Shown: in pieces, positions 50,290 through 59,382 of the stretch | How positions within the stretch are numbered: the first letter of the stretch is position 1 | How the letters are laid out: each line of letters begins with the position of its first letter | Translations under genes and position numbers: made by a program | Assembly (NCBI GenBank): GCA_019913005.1 | Contig: JAIOHL010000317.1 | Span: forward strand, 52,319-116,318 | DNA: 64,000 nucleotides | DNA from: Anaerolineae bacterium | GTDB lineage: Bacteria > Chloroflexota > Anaerolineae > Aggregatilineales > J027 | Direction: 5' to 3' | The notes under the pieces: generated by a model | The model's database searches: none | The model's input: only the letters and a program-made list of their open reading frames with translations | What the model was told of the DNA's origin: nothing

Positions 50290-52032
50290 TTATTGCAGCG
50301 GTACCCCGACGATTTCGGTAGCCGAGACTTGGATGTCTAGGCCGTTGGTGACATCGAACTGGTAGGCTTCAAGGGTGTTGTTAAGACAGTCAAACACTTT
50401 GACGTCATAGCTCCCCGGTGGCACACTCCATTCGATATACGTCTGGTTGGCAAAGACCTCATTCGCCTCCAACTGGTTATCACCCCAATTGGTTTCCGTA
50501 CTTGCACTCACATACACTTGGCATAGGTCAGTTCCGGCAAGGTTGCTAATCCGCAGGGTCACTGTCTGGTCATTGGGAGCCTGATTGGTCGGCGTATCTT
50601 GTGGTGGTGTCCCCAATGGTACGCTGGTGATACGGTCAAGGTAGATTTGCACTTCAAGGTCACGATTGACTTCAATCTTATACGCTTCGAGTGTGTTGTT
50701 ATTGCAGTCCGCAACCTGAACGTCATAGGTGCCGGGTTGGATATCCCATTCGAAATAGGACAACGGGGCAAGGCGTTCACCTTCGATTTGGTTTGGCCCC
50801 CAATCTGAGGCATCTGATGCGCTAAAGAACACGCCACACAATTCGATATCGGTGTAATTGCTGATGCGCCATTTGAAGGTCGTTGGGCCGGGTGGGATAT
50901 TCGGATTTGTACCGCCTGTTGTATCACCCGATTCAAATTGCGCGGTGACTTTGAACGTTCCGGTTGTCGTGCCATTTTGAAATCCAAAGCGGGTGGCGAC
51001 CACAATATAGTTGCCAGCTTCGGCAAAATAGGCGGAAACCTGTGCATTGGTGGTGGCGACATCGAGGTTGTCATTTTCGATTACAACTGTGGTGCGGTCA
51101 GCGGTCATAATGCCGACGTAGGGATCAAGATCGCCGCTGGTGGTTTCCATCGTCACGGTAACGGTGGTGTTGGCTTCAATCGCCAGATCGAACACCGATG
51201 CGGATTCCTTGTTGGTAATTTCACCCTCTACTTCTGCCACATCGCCGGGGACATTATTGCTGGGAATCCCATTCGTGCCGTTGGGTGGGGTGGTATTGGT
51301 GGGTGTGCTGGTGGTGCTGCCGGGAGGGCCATAGAGCGATTGAATGGCACTGATGTCGTCATCACCCAATTTAGTGGCATAACCCGCATAGGGATACATA
51401 ATCGCAGTCGTGAATTCGCTGTGGCCCAAGCCAATGCCGTGACCGATTTCATGTACCGCCGTCGAAATAATATCGGTGGGGGCACCATCCCCAATAGACC
51501 ATGGTTCGGCGTCGTCAATCCACATATCGCCGCCATAACGGGGGAAGAAGCAGTAGGCCAAAACGCCACCCACGATGCCCAGTGTACCTTCAGGATCGCC
51601 ACTAGAGGCCCATGTGACTTCCATGTCGGCCTGTGAAGCATCGGTGACTTCGGCGAAGATCAAAGAGGATACATTGGCCCAAGTTTGGAAGCTATCCCGA
51701 ATGGCTTGGCGTGCTTGTTCACAGTCAAGGTTGGTGGGGCAGTTGTGGAAGAAATAAGTCAGGCTCGTTTTGTCCCAAGGATCACGCAGCGAGTAGGCCA
51801 GTGCTCCATTCTCACCGGGGACCGGATAATGGTCAATGGGTTCAACTTTATCAGTGGCCTCGCTACCCCCCTGTGCATAGGCGGTTTTTGCCATCATAGG
51901 GGCTGAACCATCCGATGCAATCATGGATGCAAAAATCGCTACATTGACGAACGCAAGAACCAAGAGAATAGCAGGCAACCGCCACTTAAGGCGAGGACGT
52001 ATTTTGCGCTGCGGCGATGCGCTCTTTTTCAT
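50290..52032 (-). CDS. matrixin-type metalloprotease with duplicated C-terminal domain
   Basis: A 580-residue exported zinc protease of the metzincin clan. A signal/anchor lies near residues 20-40. The matrixin domain (about 75-235) holds the zinc motif HEIGHGIGLGHS (residues 194-205) and the Met-turn AIMYPY. No cysteine-switch propeptide is visible. A Thr/Pro/Asn linker follows, then a pre-peptidase-like beta domain (about 260-365). Two tandem copies of a unit of about 85 residues end the protein, with matching motifs: WRISNYTDIELCGVFFSAS, then PGTYDVQVADCNNNTLEAY, versus RISNLAGTDLCQVYVSAS, then PGSYDVKVFDCLNNTLEAY. Each has a Cys pair. AGGAG precedes the ATG at 52032. Confidence 0.9.
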   Translation of the reverse strand: MKKSASPQRKIRPRLKWRLPAILLVLAFVNVAIFASMIASDGSAPMMAKTAYAQGGSEATDKVEPIDHYPVPGENGALAYSLRDPWDKTSLTYFFHNCPTNLDCEQARQAIRDSFQTWANVSSLIFAEVTDASQADMEVTWASSGDPEGTLGIVGGVLAYCFFPRYGGDMWIDDAEPWSIGDGAPTDIISTAVHEIGHGIGLGHSEFTTAIMYPYAGYATKLGDDDISAIQSLYGPPGSTTSTPTNTTPPNGTNGIPSNNVPGDVAEVEGEITNKESASVFDLAIEANTTVTVTMETTSGDLDPYVGIMTADRTTVVIENDNLDVATTNAQVSAYFAEAGNYIVVATRFGFQNGTTTGTFKVTAQFESGDTTGGTNPNIPPGPTTFKWRISNYTDIELCGVFFSASDASDWGPNQIEGERLAPLSYFEWDIQPGTYDVQVADCNNNTLEAYKIEVNRDLEVQIYLDRITSVPLGTPPQDTPTNQAPNDQTVTLRISNLAGTDLCQVYVSASTETNWGDNQLEANEVFANQTYIEWSVPPGSYDVKVFDCLNNTLEAYQFDVTNGLDIQVSATEIVGVPLQ

Positions 52033-52258
52033 GGTTTGATCTCCTGTATACATAACAACACACGGCGGATTCGGAAAGGTGATTGATAATAGCAGCTTAC
52101 TTCAATAATCCCGATACCCCCTCACAGCCTCTACGCTATTGTAGAATTTGCCACCATTGTAGACAAATGCAGAATGCTGTGCCAATTGTCTACGTCTGCA
52201 TAGACGCTACTGATTGGATTTTTGTTCCGACCTAAATTTTTCTGGAAGATGGGGAACA

Positions 52259-52288
52259 AAAAGGGCACACCTTAGATCATGCCCTTTT
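52259..52288 (-). terminator. terminator after P5C dehydrogenase gene
   Basis: AAAAGGGCA (52259-52267) pairs with TGCCCTTTT (52280-52288) around twelve bases. On the minus strand the stem ends in a TTTTTG run. It lies 50 bases past the stop of the gene at 52338. Between it and the matrixin start nothing else is visible. Confidence 0.75.
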
Positions 52289-52337
52289 AGCCTATCAAAT
52301 GGAATTTAGGAAATAACCCGACTAAAGTCCGATTTCT

Positions 52338-53897
52338 CTAACGTAATTCCGCAATGCTCTTGGCTTGGGTGAACAGCAGCAAGTAATCCGGGCCGCCTGC
52401 CTTGCTATCCGTGCCACTCATATTAAATCCACCAAAGGGATGAGCGCCGACCATCGCCCCCGTGCATTTACGGTTGAAATAGAGATTACCGACGTGGAAT
52501 TCATGGCGTGCGCGTTCCAAGCGTGCCCGATCATTGGAGAACAGCGCCCCAGTCAGGCCATATTCGGTGCTGTTAGCAATATCCAGCGCATCATCAAAAT
52601 TCTTGGCGCGGATCATCGCCAACACTGGCCCAAAGATTTCTTCTTGGGCGATCTTGGCATCACCGGGGACATCACCAAACACCGTTGGTTCAATAAAATA
52701 GCCATTCGTGTTGGTTTCGATGGCATTGCCACCCGCCAGCAGGGTATGATGCTCGCGCCCATGTTTGATGTAATCCATGATGCTGTTAAAGGCTTTGCGA
52801 TCCACGACTGGCCCCATATAGACATTTTGACCCTTATCCGTTTCGCCGACGGTCAATTTTTGGGTCAATTCAGCGACGCGACCTGCCACTTCATCATAGA
52901 CACTGTTGACGATGATGGCGCGGCTGCCTGCCGAACATTTTTGCCCTTGAAAACCAAAGGCGCTGGCGACAATCGCAACCGAGGCTTTTTCCAGATGGGC
53001 GGTCTCGTCCACGACCACCGCATCTTTGCCCCCCATTTCGAGGACAGTACGTTTGAGCCAGAGTTGACCGGGGGATACTTTGGCGGCGCGGTCAAAAATC
53101 CGCATCCCCACTTCTTTGGAGCCAGTGAAGGCGATAAAGCGGGTGAGGGGATGATCTACAATCGTATCGCCAATCGCACCGCCGGGGCCGGGTAGGAAAT
53201 TCAAAACCCCTGCGGGTAGACCTTGTTCCCAGAACAGTTCACAGAGCTTATAAGCAATAGCTGGACTGGTGCTGGCGGGTTTTTGGATGACCGAGTTTCC
53301 AGCGACAATCGCGGCGCTGGTCATGCCCGTCATAATGGCATTGGGGAAGTTCCACGGGGGAATGACTGCCCCGACACCCAAGCCGATGTATTGCAAGTCC
53401 AATTCTTCGCCAGCCAACGGGGTCAGCAGTTCACGCGCATTATCGAGGCGCATCATTTGACGGGCATAATATTCGAGAAAATCAATCGCTTCGGCGGTGT
53501 CAGCATCGGCTTCGACCCAACTCTTGCCAACTTCAAAAACCATCCATGCCGAAAATTCATGTTTGCGGCGGCGCATTTCACCAGCGGCACGGAGCAGATA
53601 ACGGGCGCGTTCATAGGCGGGGGTGTGACGCCATTTCAAAAAGGCTTCATGCGCAATTGGCACAGCTTTTTCGGCGAGTTCTTTTGTCCCCTGCGCAAAC
53701 GTGCCTACGACTTCGGCTGGGCGGGCGGGATTGATGGAATCAAAGGTTTGACCGGGCCAATATTCTTCCCCACCCACCACAATTGGGTAGCGGCGACCTA
53801 GCTGTGAACGGACATATTCCACTGCCGCTGCAAAGGCCTCGACATTGGCAGGATTGCTAAAATCAGTTTGTGGTTCGTTGCGAAATTCAGGCAGCAT
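52338..53897 (-). CDS. L-glutamate gamma-semialdehyde (1-pyrroline-5-carboxylate) dehydrogenase
   Basis: Oxidises P5C/glutamate semialdehyde to glutamate, the second step of proline and arginine breakdown. The 519-residue aldehyde dehydrogenase has the motif VIPPWNFPNAIMTGM (residues about 179-193), GNSVIQKPAS, FTGSKEVG, catalytic Glu287 in VLEMGGKDAVVVDE and nucleophile Cys321 in FQGQKCSAGSR. The C-terminal QEEIFGPVLAMIRA and HPFGGFNMSGTDSKAGGPDY are typical of the RocA/PruA group. GGAGG is upstream of the ATG. No proline dehydrogenase gene is adjacent. Confidence 0.93.
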   Translation of the reverse strand: MLPEFRNEPQTDFSNPANVEAFAAAVEYVRSQLGRRYPIVVGGEEYWPGQTFDSINPARPAEVVGTFAQGTKELAEKAVPIAHEAFLKWRHTPAYERARYLLRAAGEMRRRKHEFSAWMVFEVGKSWVEADADTAEAIDFLEYYARQMMRLDNARELLTPLAGEELDLQYIGLGVGAVIPPWNFPNAIMTGMTSAAIVAGNSVIQKPASTSPAIAYKLCELFWEQGLPAGVLNFLPGPGGAIGDTIVDHPLTRFIAFTGSKEVGMRIFDRAAKVSPGQLWLKRTVLEMGGKDAVVVDETAHLEKASVAIVASAFGFQGQKCSAGSRAIIVNSVYDEVAGRVAELTQKLTVGETDKGQNVYMGPVVDRKAFNSIMDYIKHGREHHTLLAGGNAIETNTNGYFIEPTVFGDVPGDAKIAQEEIFGPVLAMIRAKNFDDALDIANSTEYGLTGALFSNDRARLERARHEFHVGNLYFNRKCTGAMVGAHPFGGFNMSGTDSKAGGPDYLLLFTQAKSIAELR

Positions 53898-54109
53898 CGA
53901 GCGTTTTTGCCTCCAAGATTGGAATTAGAATATAGGGGTGATTGGACAAAACTTTCAGAAATTTTTTCTATCAAGCCCCTACAGCTAAAGATGTTAAGTT
54001 TTTGAGCGATAGGGTTTCAATTATAACGTGTTTTTGGGGGTACTTGACAGGTAACTGCAAAAAGACAATAGTTAAGAGATATCGAGTGGCACGGTTAAGC
54101 GAATTTTCT

Positions 54110-54115
54110 TATAAT
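54110..54115 (+). promoter_or_regulatory. -10 element upstream of phosphoribosyltransferase gene
   Basis: Perfect TATAAT with a poor -35 (TGGCAC) 17 bp upstream. Transcription would start near 54122, about 40 bases before the ATG. The rest of 53898-54162 shows no other feature. Confidence 0.5.
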
Positions 54116-54162
54116 GGGCCGCTTGTACTGGGAAAGTAGTATTTTTTCAAGGAACGAACTTT

Positions 54163-54705
54163 ATGTCGCAACGCCCTATTCGCCATGAGCTACTTACATG
54201 GGAAGATGTTGATAAATTGGTGGATATCCTTATCCCGCAACTGCGGAGTGTGGGAAGTTTTGACGCGATGGTGATGATTACGCGGGGGGGGATTGTGCCG
54301 GGGGGCTTATTGGCCGAGGCACTGGATATTTCTAAGGTGCTGACGGCGGCGGTCAGTTTTGGTACAGATACCATCATGGGCGAGGGCCTCAAAGCATGGC
54401 CTAAATTCCTACAATTTCCCGATACCGACTTGCTGACCGGACTGCGAGTGCTGACGATTGACGATGTGTGGGGCAGCGGACGTACCAGCACCGCCGTTCG
54501 CAGTCGGTGTGAGGCGGCTGGCGCAAAGGCCTATACCTGTGTGTTCCATTTTAATCCCTATCGCTCATTGTTTGTGAAGACCGAACCCGATTTTTATGGG
54601 GCGATTACAGATGCACATATTGTCTATCCATGGGAGACGGATCGTGGGCTAGAGGGCATGGGCACTTATGATCCAAAGCCGATTATTTCGCCGGAATCCA
54701 ATTAG
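54163..54705 (+). CDS. phosphoribosyltransferase family protein
   Basis: A 180-residue type I phosphoribosyltransferase. The PRPP-binding loop is VLTIDDVWGSGRTSTAV (about residue 98), with an MITRGGIVPGGLLAE loop earlier (about 38). The C-terminal hood (HIVYPWETDRG, ending near PIISPES) is like the hypoxanthine/xanthine-type group or its archaeal relatives. The exact base is not clear. AAGGA precedes the ATG. It is a single gene, with a lipoprotein gene following after 99 bases. Confidence 0.9.
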   Translation: MSQRPIRHELLTWEDVDKLVDILIPQLRSVGSFDAMVMITRGGIVPGGLLAEALDISKVLTAAVSFGTDTIMGEGLKAWPKFLQFPDTDLLTGLRVLTIDDVWGSGRTSTAVRSRCEAAGAKAYTCVFHFNPYRSLFVKTEPDFYGAITDAHIVYPWETDRGLEGMGTYDPKPIISPESN

Positions 54706-54804
54706 GCAAATTGTTGTCATGCCCCAACAAATCATTACGACTTTTTCGAGCGGGCCTTCGGTATACTTAAAACGCGCATTTTTCAGGTTTGGGGAGGTCA
54801 CTGC

Positions 54805-55620
54805 ATGTTGAAACGGCTTGTAGGCTATGGGACGCTCCTTGTGCTGTTGGCGATGCTGCTGACGGCATGTGGTGGGGGTGATGATAAAGACGATAACGGC
54901 GGTGATAATGATGGGTCGCAGCAGACGCCTGCTGCCAATGGGACAGAAGCGATTTTCTTGGGAGAAGCCGAAATTTCTGGTTTTCCCATGACGCGGATTA
55001 TTCGCGCGGTAGAAGATCTAACCCTTGTGTCCTATACTGTTGTTGAAAAAGATGGCTACCTTTATCCGATGTATTTGGTGCGGAATGATACAGGCGAGAC
55101 CATTGAAAATGTTTCGGCCATTATCACGTTTTTAGATGTCGAGAACTTGCGCCTGACAGATGCTTCGGTAGTGAGTTCCTATGTCAATATCCCGCCGGAC
55201 AAATTAGTACCCATAATGGGAATTTATCCAGTACCCGTAGATTATGATGGCCTTGCGACGCTGATTGTGCGCTCCGGTGAATCAACATTTGATGGATATG
55301 AACCTTATTTTGATGCCACTATCACCACTGAACCCCTGTCGGATACAGGCGAAGTGCGCGGCACCGCCACGAATAATAGCGGGATTGCATTGGTTCAACC
55401 CGTTGCCACATTTGTATTGTCTGACGCGGAGGGGAATCTCATTTCGTTGGTTCAGGTTTCCCCAACGGGCCTTGATGAACATGGTTACTGGCAGCCCGGT
55501 ACTGCCCTTGAACTCAGCGGCATCGTCCAAGTTTTTGCCGGGGACAGCCTTGCCAATGTCGCCAAAATAGACTTGATCGTAGCCGGGTATGAACTGAAGC
55601 CGCCTTCCCGCCAACCTTAA
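54805..55620 (+). CDS. FxLYD-like lipoprotein
   Basis: A 271-residue lipoprotein: lipobox LLTAC (Cys22), followed by a Gly/Asp/Asn-rich spacer. Two related beta domains follow: VEKDGYLYPMYLVRNDTGET...VSAIITFLDVE (about 75-105) and EVRGTATNNSG...VQPVATFVLSD (about 190-215). The paired pattern of a Gly/Thr-x-Asn-Asn turn then VxxxITF resembles FxLYD domains. GGGGAGG is upstream of the ATG. No enzymatic motif. Confidence 0.7.
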   Translation: MLKRLVGYGTLLVLLAMLLTACGGGDDKDDNGGDNDGSQQTPAANGTEAIFLGEAEISGFPMTRIIRAVEDLTLVSYTVVEKDGYLYPMYLVRNDTGETIENVSAIITFLDVENLRLTDASVVSSYVNIPPDKLVPIMGIYPVPVDYDGLATLIVRSGESTFDGYEPYFDATITTEPLSDTGEVRGTATNNSGIALVQPVATFVLSDAEGNLISLVQVSPTGLDEHGYWQPGTALELSGIVQVFAGDSLANVAKIDLIVAGYELKPPSRQP

Positions 55621-55631
55621 AAGAAATATCC

Positions 55632-55666
55632 TGAGGCGGGGTACTCTAATTGAATATCCCGCCTCA
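55632..55666. terminator. terminator between convergent genes
   Basis: TGAGGCGGG (55632-55640) pairs perfectly with CCCGCCTCA (55658-55666) around 17 bases. It lies between two converging genes ending at 55620 and 55671. T runs are modest on both sides. Confidence 0.7.
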
Positions 55667-55670
55667 AAAT

Positions 55671-56996
55671 TTAACCCTTCGCATCATCTTCGTCGGCTTT
55701 GGCCGTTGCTTTTCCACCGCCGCGTAAATTAAGCAACCGATTGAGTATATCGAACCAGAAGGGCGCTCCCATCACCCCTGCGATCACGGTCAACCCCCAG
55801 CCAACAACAGCTTTAAAGAGGGTTAGCTCGGAGCGTTGAGTATCGCCTGATTGGGCCAATGCAGTCGGCAGTCCAATTGATTCTAATTCGCCTTTTGTCC
55901 AACCGACGGGAATACGCAGCGCGGCTAAGTCTTCGCGGAAGATAGTAACCGGGTTGGTTTCTTCGTTTCCTTGTGCCCCCGATTGTTCTTCCAAAACGCG
56001 CTGATCTGCTGCCGCCACAACCGAATCTCGCAAGGTGGTATTCGTCCAAAGCGATTGGGCGATGTTGATGGTGTTGACATTAAAAACCACCGCTAAAACG
56101 AGGGCAATTGCAAAAATCCATGCTTGGCTTGTCCGTTTAAAAATCGTGGTGAGACTGTCCATCGCACGGTTGTACCAGCTTTCCACTCCTGTCACGACCT
56201 GCTCAAATTTCTCTTTGGTCGTCTCGATTTTTTCATCCAGTCCTTGTTGGCGAATAATAAGTTCGATCTGCCGCTGGAAAAATTCTTTGGTCTGTTCGGG
56301 GAGCTTAATTTCAGTCAAGCCAAGTGTAATGAGGTCAAGCACTTCGGCCCGATAGGTGAAGGCATTACGGACTTGGAAACGGATTTCGTCGCAGACTTTG
56401 GGGTCTTTGATGCCAATTTCGATTATCAGCTTGTCCACCCCTTCAATGACCGTACCCTCGTTTTGGTCAATCAAGGTGCCGAGTTTGTAGCGCACATAGT
56501 TGATGGCCTGCTCTTTAACTTTCTTTTCTTGAAGCGTTTCACCGACATTATTGGCAAAAAGCGCCGCAAGGTCATCAATCGAATATCGCGCATTCGGATT
56601 CTGCTTTTGGATGTCTTCGCCCGTAGCGATTATCAAATCTAATAAGGCCCGTGAGAAGGTGGATGGGGCGATGTAATCCGGATTAGGGTTATAGGTCAAT
56701 AAACTGCGGGCTGGAAATAGATTTTTAACGATGGGGAGGCGGCGTATATACTGCATTAGTTTATTTTCAGCAGCGACGCTGCCCTGTTTTAGACGGGTGC
56801 TTTTGATAAGGGGATGATCCATTATCTGCTGCTGCACGTCGGCGTCGAGCAGGTACAACAGCCCTTGTTGAAGCAATTTACCCCGCATCTCAAGGGCGCG
56901 TGAGATCATGGAAAATCCACCGGAACACATGGTTCCAAAAACGAAAAATATGAAAATCAGGCCGATGGCGGTATCTAGTACGGCTGATCCCAACAT
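55671..56996 (-). CDS. integral membrane protein, unknown
   Basis: A 441-residue protein with membrane segments near the N-terminus (about 4-25, AVLDTAIGLIFIFFVFGTMC), at about 290-310 (AWIFAIALVLAVVFNVNTIN) and near 400-420 (VVGWGLTVIAGVMGAPFWF). Between them is a long, predicted helical, charged region of some 250 residues with EKKVKEQAINYVRYKLGTLI and IELIIRQQGLDEKIETTKEK. That region could form coiled coils. I do not recognise the family; similar architecture occurs in proteins anchored at the membrane by both ends. ATG at 56996 has GGGAGGA 7 bases upstream; in-frame codons before it are excluded. Confidence 0.72.
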   Translation of the reverse strand: MLGSAVLDTAIGLIFIFFVFGTMCSGGFSMISRALEMRGKLLQQGLLYLLDADVQQQIMDHPLIKSTRLKQGSVAAENKLMQYIRRLPIVKNLFPARSLLTYNPNPDYIAPSTFSRALLDLIIATGEDIQKQNPNARYSIDDLAALFANNVGETLQEKKVKEQAINYVRYKLGTLIDQNEGTVIEGVDKLIIEIGIKDPKVCDEIRFQVRNAFTYRAEVLDLITLGLTEIKLPEQTKEFFQRQIELIIRQQGLDEKIETTKEKFEQVVTGVESWYNRAMDSLTTIFKRTSQAWIFAIALVLAVVFNVNTINIAQSLWTNTTLRDSVVAAADQRVLEEQSGAQGNEETNPVTIFREDLAALRIPVGWTKGELESIGLPTALAQSGDTQRSELTLFKAVVGWGLTVIAGVMGAPFWFDILNRLLNLRGGGKATAKADEDDAKG

Positions 56997-57097
56997 CTCA
57001 ATTCCTCCCGATGGGTAAGAAGCGGCTGAGTGGTGGTCAGTATAGTGGGGGTGGGGCGCAGATGCAAAAATAAATGACGCGGAATGGCGACACAAAA

Positions 57098-57145
57098 ACA
57101 CATATCCAGTAGCCAGCCCCCATGCTATAGCCACCGGATATGTGT
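57098..57145 (-). terminator. long-stem terminator in the 381-base gap
   Basis: ACACATATCC (57098-57107) pairs perfectly with GGATATGTGT (57136-57145) with a 28-base loop. On the minus strand the stem is followed by TTTTTGTG. It lies 230 bases past the NUDIX gene. The gap 56997-57377 shows no gene or other motif that I can support. Confidence 0.7.
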
Positions 57146-57377
57146 ATCCCCATGTGCAGTTTCGGAGCCGAGTGCCCTATGACCGCAAAAAATTTATTTG
57201 AGCGGATGGAGTTCCTTTAGGGTGTCGTCTTTTTACCCTTTAGGTGATCGCTTAAAAACAATTTAACTCGAAACCGGGGTGGGCTATATTGGCTATTTGC
57301 ACAAAGGGCCTAAATCCGGTTTGTATGATTGTGACAATCGGCACAGATTTGCATGATAGGTGGCGTAGATTGCCGCC

Positions 57378-57935
57378 CTATTTGACCATAAATTGCTGGG
57401 TCAACAACAAGCTGCTAATGCTTTTAGCGTCTTCAATCTCACCATTGCGGATTTTCTCAAGGGCTTGTTCCATTGTGACGGCAACAGGCTCAATAAATTC
57501 ATCATGATCTAGGGTTAGTGGATCATGCACCAATTCTTCGGCCAGAAAGAGATGGATATATTCGGTGGAATAGCCGGGGGCAACAAAAATCCCACCAAGT
57601 TTGCTCAATTTACCGGGCCGATAGCCAATTTCTTCACGCAGTTCACGTTCGGCGGCTTTCCAAATATCCTCACCGGGAGTCAAGGTTCCGGCAGGCACTT
57701 CCAATAAAATTCGTTCGGCGGCTTTGCGATATTGGCGTACTAGCAAAATTTGCCCATCAGAGGTACGCGGCACCATTGCCACCGCGCCGGGGTGCAGAAT
57801 GATTTCCCGTTGGGCAGTGTCCCCATTAGGCAGACGTACCTGTTTGCGCTGCAAATGGATCAGACGCCCCTTATAAATATCTTCTGCGCCAATTTCGACC
57901 TCAATTAACGCATCGTCATTTGGTGATTGAGTCAT
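57378..57935 (-). CDS. NUDIX hydrolase (ADP-ribose pyrophosphatase type)
   Basis: A 185-residue hydrolase that cleaves nucleoside diphosphates linked to another group, typically ADP-ribose to AMP and ribose 5-phosphate. The Nudix box GTLTPGEDIWKAAERELREE followed by IG (about residue 85) is complete, with a preceding LLEVPAG. The N-terminal GRLIHLQRKQVRLPNG and the HPGAVAMVPRT strand match the ADP-ribose pyrophosphatase group. The ATG at 57935 (MTQSPN) is preferred. AAAGGG lies upstream, and an earlier frame overlaps the terminator of the LysM gene. Confidence 0.92.
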   Translation of the reverse strand: MTQSPNDDALIEVEIGAEDIYKGRLIHLQRKQVRLPNGDTAQREIILHPGAVAMVPRTSDGQILLVRQYRKAAERILLEVPAGTLTPGEDIWKAAERELREEIGYRPGKLSKLGGIFVAPGYSTEYIHLFLAEELVHDPLTLDHDEFIEPVAVTMEQALEKIRNGEIEDAKSISSLLLTQQFMVK

Positions 57936-57958
57936 TCGTTTAGCCCTTTTAAATGATA

Positions 57959-57990
57959 AAAGACCCACACATAGCTGGGTGCGGGTCTTT
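57959..57990 (-). terminator. terminator of the LysM lipoprotein gene
   Basis: AAAGACCC (57959-57966) pairs with GGGTCTTT (57983-57990) around 16 bases. On the minus strand it is followed by TATCATTT. It is 29 bases past the stop at 58019. Confidence 0.75.
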
Positions 57991-58018
57991 AAGCGTTTCA
58001 AATGAGTTGCGCCCTAAA

Positions 58019-59248
58019 TCAGCCTGTCGCGCCTTGTACTTGTAAGGTTGGAGTGGCGGTGGCGGTGCCGCAGGGCAGCGTCCGTGCTGGAATAGTCAGT
58101 GTATCGCCAGCGATGATGATGTTGATGTTGGTGACGCGCGGATTGGCAACCACAATATCCCGCATGGTAACACAGAACCGGACGGACAATTTATAGATAT
58201 TGTCGCCACCTATCACTACGTACTGCACCGGGCCAAGCGAGTTATCCGGCGTAGTGCCACCCGCCACACCACCCGACGGGGCAGGTGTACCTGTTGGGGT
58301 GGGTGTCGCATTGCGTCCGCAACCGGGAATCTTGATCATGTCGCCCGCTTTAATATAGTCCCAATTGGTGATGTTGTTATACGAGGCCAGTGTTGCAATC
58401 GCCACATTATAGGTACGGGCGATCACTCCCAATTTGTCACCGGGCTGGATGAGATAATCACAGTCAGGGAATTGGGAAGAGGGTGTGGCTTGGCCCGTCA
58501 CCCCACCTGCGCCGGGAGTTGTGCCAATCGGTATTTGGGGGGTAATGGCTAATTGGGTGCCCTGTGCGGCGGCGGCAGTGGCTGTGGCGTTAAAGATAAT
58601 GGCCGTCGCGGTCATTTGCTGGGGCAGGAGGGTCGCCTGCAATTCCGAACCGCCCCCTTGCCCTATCACGGTGGGGGCAATCGTGAGCGTAAGCGTTGGG
58701 AACGGCGTAAAGGTCGAAGTGATTTGTGAAGTAGGCGTATTTGATGGGAACGGCGGCAAAGTGTTGGTTGGTGTCGCGGTGGATGTAGAGGTCGCCGTTG
58801 GTACAACGCTCGTTGAAGTAAAAGTTGATGTAGCGGTTGCCGTTGCAGTGCTGGTGGCGGACGGTAGTGACGTTGGTGTGGCAGAGGGCAAAACCGCCGC
58901 TACGACTGGTGTGGTCGGTGTGGCGGTTGGGAACTGTACAGGCTGACTAAAGGTCACCGTCCCTGTAAATGTTGGCAGTGCTGTTGTTTCGACGCCTATA
59001 CTTGTCCAAACCGTCGGTGATTCAGACGCCGTTGGGGTGCTAGAGGGCGTTTGTGCCTGAAGGGTTAAGACCGCACTTGTTTCTGTCGCAGCAAAATCCG
59101 GAGTTTGCGGTGTCTGCAAATCCACTAACGCTATTTCACCGGGCGGGGTCGGCTGTCTATCTTCACCAGCAGACCGATAGCGGCATCCGGCGATTATAAA
59201 CGTCGCAAGGAATATGCCTGCAACGCCAATCAATACTTGCCTTCGCAT
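58019..59248 (-). CDS. lipoprotein with two LysM domains and Thr/Ser/Pro-rich stalk
   Basis: A 409-residue lipoprotein: signal peptide with lipobox FIIAGC (lipidated Cys22). A stalk of about 240 residues is mostly Thr, Ser, Ala and Pro (for example PTATSTSTATPTNTLPPFPS), and is a likely glycosylated or cell-wall-spanning spacer. Two LysM domains follow: CDYLIQPGDKLGVIARTYNV (about 265-308) and VQYVVIGGDNIYKLSVRFCV (about 340-390). LysM binds peptidoglycan or chitin-like glycans. GGGAGG is upstream of the ATG. Confidence 0.88.
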   Translation of the reverse strand: MRRQVLIGVAGIFLATFIIAGCRYRSAGEDRQPTPPGEIALVDLQTPQTPDFAATETSAVLTLQAQTPSSTPTASESPTVWTSIGVETTALPTFTGTVTFSQPVQFPTATPTTPVVAAVLPSATPTSLPSATSTATATATSTFTSTSVVPTATSTSTATPTNTLPPFPSNTPTSQITSTFTPFPTLTLTIAPTVIGQGGGSELQATLLPQQMTATAIIFNATATAAAAQGTQLAITPQIPIGTTPGAGGVTGQATPSSQFPDCDYLIQPGDKLGVIARTYNVAIATLASYNNITNWDYIKAGDMIKIPGCGRNATPTPTGTPAPSGGVAGGTTPDNSLGPVQYVVIGGDNIYKLSVRFCVTMRDIVVANPRVTNINIIIAGDTLTIPARTLPCGTATATPTLQVQGATG

Positions 59249-59382
59249 CTAGTAAAACCTCCCGACCCTGTGATTATTTTAAACAGGATAAGTACGGTGT
59301 CATTCTCATTTTGGGCCAGTCAAGGGTAGTGTAGCATTACAATCAAAGTGTGGCAAATTAAAAACAGGGTAGAATGTCATGA

